Translations under genes and position numbers: made by a program | From: Tillus elongatus | Taxonomy: Eukaryota > Arthropoda > Insecta > Coleoptera > Cleridae | Reading direction: 5' to 3' | DNA: 64,000 nucleotides | Assembly: GCA_964006375.1 (NCBI GenBank) | Contig: OZ023270.1 | Coordinates: 79,179,966 to 79,243,965, forward strand | Shown: positions 62,105 to 64,000 of the stretch, piece by piece | Layout: each line of letters opens with the position of its first letter | How positions within the stretch are numbered: position 1 is the first letter of the stretch | Notes under the pieces: generated by a model | Told to the model about the DNA's origin: nothing | Seen by the model: only the letters and a program-made list of their open reading frames with translations | Databases searched by the model: none

Positions 62105-62485
62105 GTAAGTGCCCCAAAATCTATCTTGTGTACTATAATAGATAATATGAGGTTTCCCACTAAATACAGCATAGCAGTTTCCCTGACATGCCAAAACGTA
62201 TTTCCCCGACTTTGATATTCTACAATCTACCCCCAAAATGTGTAACACACTACTACAGAATACAGTAGGTGTTCCCCTCATGGCGGAAGACACACTTCTC
62301 CAAAACTACATTTATAAAGCATACACAATTCTCCTTACAAACGAAAACGGTACCTTATACAGATACGCACCTATCATTGTGTTTTAATTATTTATCATAA
62401 AACGGAAACACATAATTTTTCTCTGACACGGACAAAAATTCCCCGACTCTTACAATTTTCACAATTTTTTCCTGACTTCTGTCAA
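62105..62485 (+). other. prd: Start of intron 2 of the Pax gene
   Basis: It begins GTAAGTGCC. Repeated pieces TTCCCCGACTTTG, TTCCCCGACTCTT and TTTCCTGACTTCT suggest a small MITE remnant. No exon is visible before the mariner copy at 62486. Confidence 0.6.
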
Positions 62486-64000
62486 TTTTAATATTGAGGG
62501 GGACATGTTTTGACATAAAACTCAACTTTGTCACATCAACCCCTTAAGGGTGGTGATAACAACCCTTATATTTTAAATAGGGAACATGGGTAGAGTGTTA
62601 CATCGTTTGAAAGCTTTTTCTTTTCTGATTTCAGCACACTAATTTTTTTGGAAGTTTTATCAACTCGTTTAAAAATTATTCACAGTTGGAGTTTCAAGAA
62701 CGTATTTCATTCATTGTGATAAGAAATGCACTAATTAGTCAATTTTTCGTTAAAAAAACTAAAAAACAAAACCAAACGTTCAAAAATGTATATTCACTTA
62801 AGTAAGTGTTCAAATTGTTGACCACCAGCTTCCATACAAAAGTACAAATTTTGTTCAAAACGAGCTCCGACATTCTGGAGCATTTGTGGAGTTATTAGAC
62901 GGCATTCTTCAACAATGCATCGTCGTATTTCTTCCAGAGACTCCGGTTCTGTTGCGAAAATTCTACTCTTTAAATGGCCCCACAGAAAGAAGTCTAAATG
63001 AGTTAAATCCGGTGATGTAGGGGGCCACTCAATAGCACCTCTACGCCCAATCCATTGCTCTGGAAACTCTCCGTTCAAAAACTCCCTAACACGTTGTGAA
63101 AAATGCGGAGGTGCTCCATCTTGCTGAAACACTAATTGATTTTTTTTTATATCGATCATCATTTTCAACAATGTCAATTAGTAGAGGGTAAACGATATCT
63201 TCTAGTAACACCAAATACGTTTCGCCAGTCAAATTTCCATCAAGAAAAATTGGTCCGATTAAACGGTCTCCAAAAATGCCAGTCCAGACATTCAATTTCT
63301 GTGGAGTTTGAGTGTGGACTTCGTAAAAATTTCTTGGATTATTATCTGCCCAATAACGACAATTATAACGATTGACTGTAGAGTTTAATAAAACAGCCGC
63401 CGATCAAAATCATCTTCATTGAGTTGTTGTACAAGATGAATTTTATACGGGTGAAATTTATGATGCTTCAATATTCGCTGAATAGTTCTTCTTTTGATGT
63501 TTGAAACAGTGGCCAATTTTCTCATGCTCAAAGTTGGGTCTGCAGCAATTTGTCCTAAAACTTCAATCTCAGTAGTCTCATTTCTAACCGGAAATTCACG
63601 TTCAGGGTCCCGCTTTTTGTTGGCTACTGAACCACTTTGTCGAAACTTTGCAACTAACTCCAAAATGTATTTTCTGTTAACATGTCTGTTCGGGTGTCTT
63701 TCATTAAACAAATTTGCGGTGCGGTTGGCACAGTCATCGTTTTTGAAAAAAAGAGTAAGTATTTCAACTCTTTCTTCTACAGAATACACCATTGTGAAAT
63801 TAATTTTCGGTAGTACTATCAAGTATCAAACCGACCGATAAACTGAAATAATAAACCGCATTTCTCTCATTCCGATAAGAAATGTTCTGATAGTCAATTT
63901 TTTGTTTACAAACCAACAAAACATTGACTATCAGCACCATTCTTATCGAAATGAGTGAAATGCGTTTTTGCATCTTCAACTGTGAATAATTTTTAAACGA
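62486..64000 (-). mobile_element. Mariner family A, copy A3, cut by window end
   Basis: The left side begins TCAATTTTAATATTGAGGGG, lacking the outer ~65 bp of the terminal repeat just as copy A1 does on its right side. The transposase is 62794-63792 on the - strand. The leader hairpin lies at about 63855-63975 and the other terminal repeat runs off at 64000. Confidence 0.85.
62794..63792 (-). pseudogene. Mariner-like transposase, copy A3
   Basis: It starts MVYSVEERVEILTLFFK at 63792, with the N-terminal helix-turn-helix and KRRTIQRILKHHKFHPYK, intact where A1 has an 11-bp deletion. Compared with A1 an ~82-bp stretch is missing near 63395-63410, removing the first catalytic Asp (SDECTF). A frameshift lies near 63145 (KKKSISV against KKNQLVFQQDGAPPHF). 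The second Asp (QDGAPP) and third Asp (SPTSPDLTHLDFF region) are intact, 41 residues apart. Stop at 62794-62796. Confidence 0.88.

Overview
The window is insect nuclear DNA: AT-rich, intron-bearing, and dominated by transposable elements. The one host gene I can support is a Pax3/7-class (paired/gooseberry) gene on the + strand. Its first coding exon is 35220-35283 (starts MTVT, then MHRP, ends GYPFQ). A second exon at 61932-62104 carries the first 57 residues after the split Gly, most of the PAI half of the paired domain. The two join in phase across a 26,648-bp intron with GT..AG ends, and exon 2 ends at a perfect CAG|GTAAGT donor. The rest of the gene, including any homeobox, must lie beyond 64000. 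The MTVT/MHRP start is like paired; the GYPFQGQGRV junction is like gooseberry. Repeat content suggests a beetle with a large genome, but that is a guess.

Layout. 1-34.4 kb: upstream flank, nearly all repeats. 34.4-35.9 kb: a transposon-poor island with a candidate TATA-less start, a 3-codon upstream ORF that overlaps the main AUG, and exon 1. 35.9-61.9 kb: intron 1, filled with LINEs, mariner pieces, MITEs and SINEs. 61.9-64 kb: exon 2, the start of intron 2, and a damaged mariner copy that runs off the window.

Mobile elements. (a) Two mariner-like families with long inverted repeats whose second and third catalytic positions are 41 residues apart: family A (16961-17676, 19644-21492, 62486-64000) and family B (10225-15890). 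Further Tc1/mariner scraps lie at 23.9, 26.4, 37.9, 39.4, 40.3 and 42.7 kb. (b) hAT: a 3.2-kb non-autonomous element (10812-14024) with an exact 8-bp target duplication right after the family B stop codon, and a decayed hAT transposase (17690-18665). (c) LINEs: an APE-type family (46015-49220 plus truncated copies at 38288 and 40583), a second Jockey-like copy (44087-45783), an R2-like restriction-endonuclease type with an internal tandem triplication (53040-55135), and small RT scraps. (d) A Penelope-like 3' ORF end (23101-23465). (e) tRNA-derived SINEs. (f) A dominant dispersed family, called R1/R2 here, in which a (TA)n tract is a built-in part of the element.

The most unusual signal is a set of hammerhead-ribozyme-like RNAs in three unrelated repeat families, one directly after the Penelope-like stop codon. 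All share one architecture: CYGATGA, one extra base, a 5-6 bp stem II, GAAA, and a loopless self-complementary stem III. No rRNA, intact tRNA gene, CRISPR array or prokaryotic feature was seen. Long Ile-Tyr reading frames are translations of (TA)n tracts, not genes.
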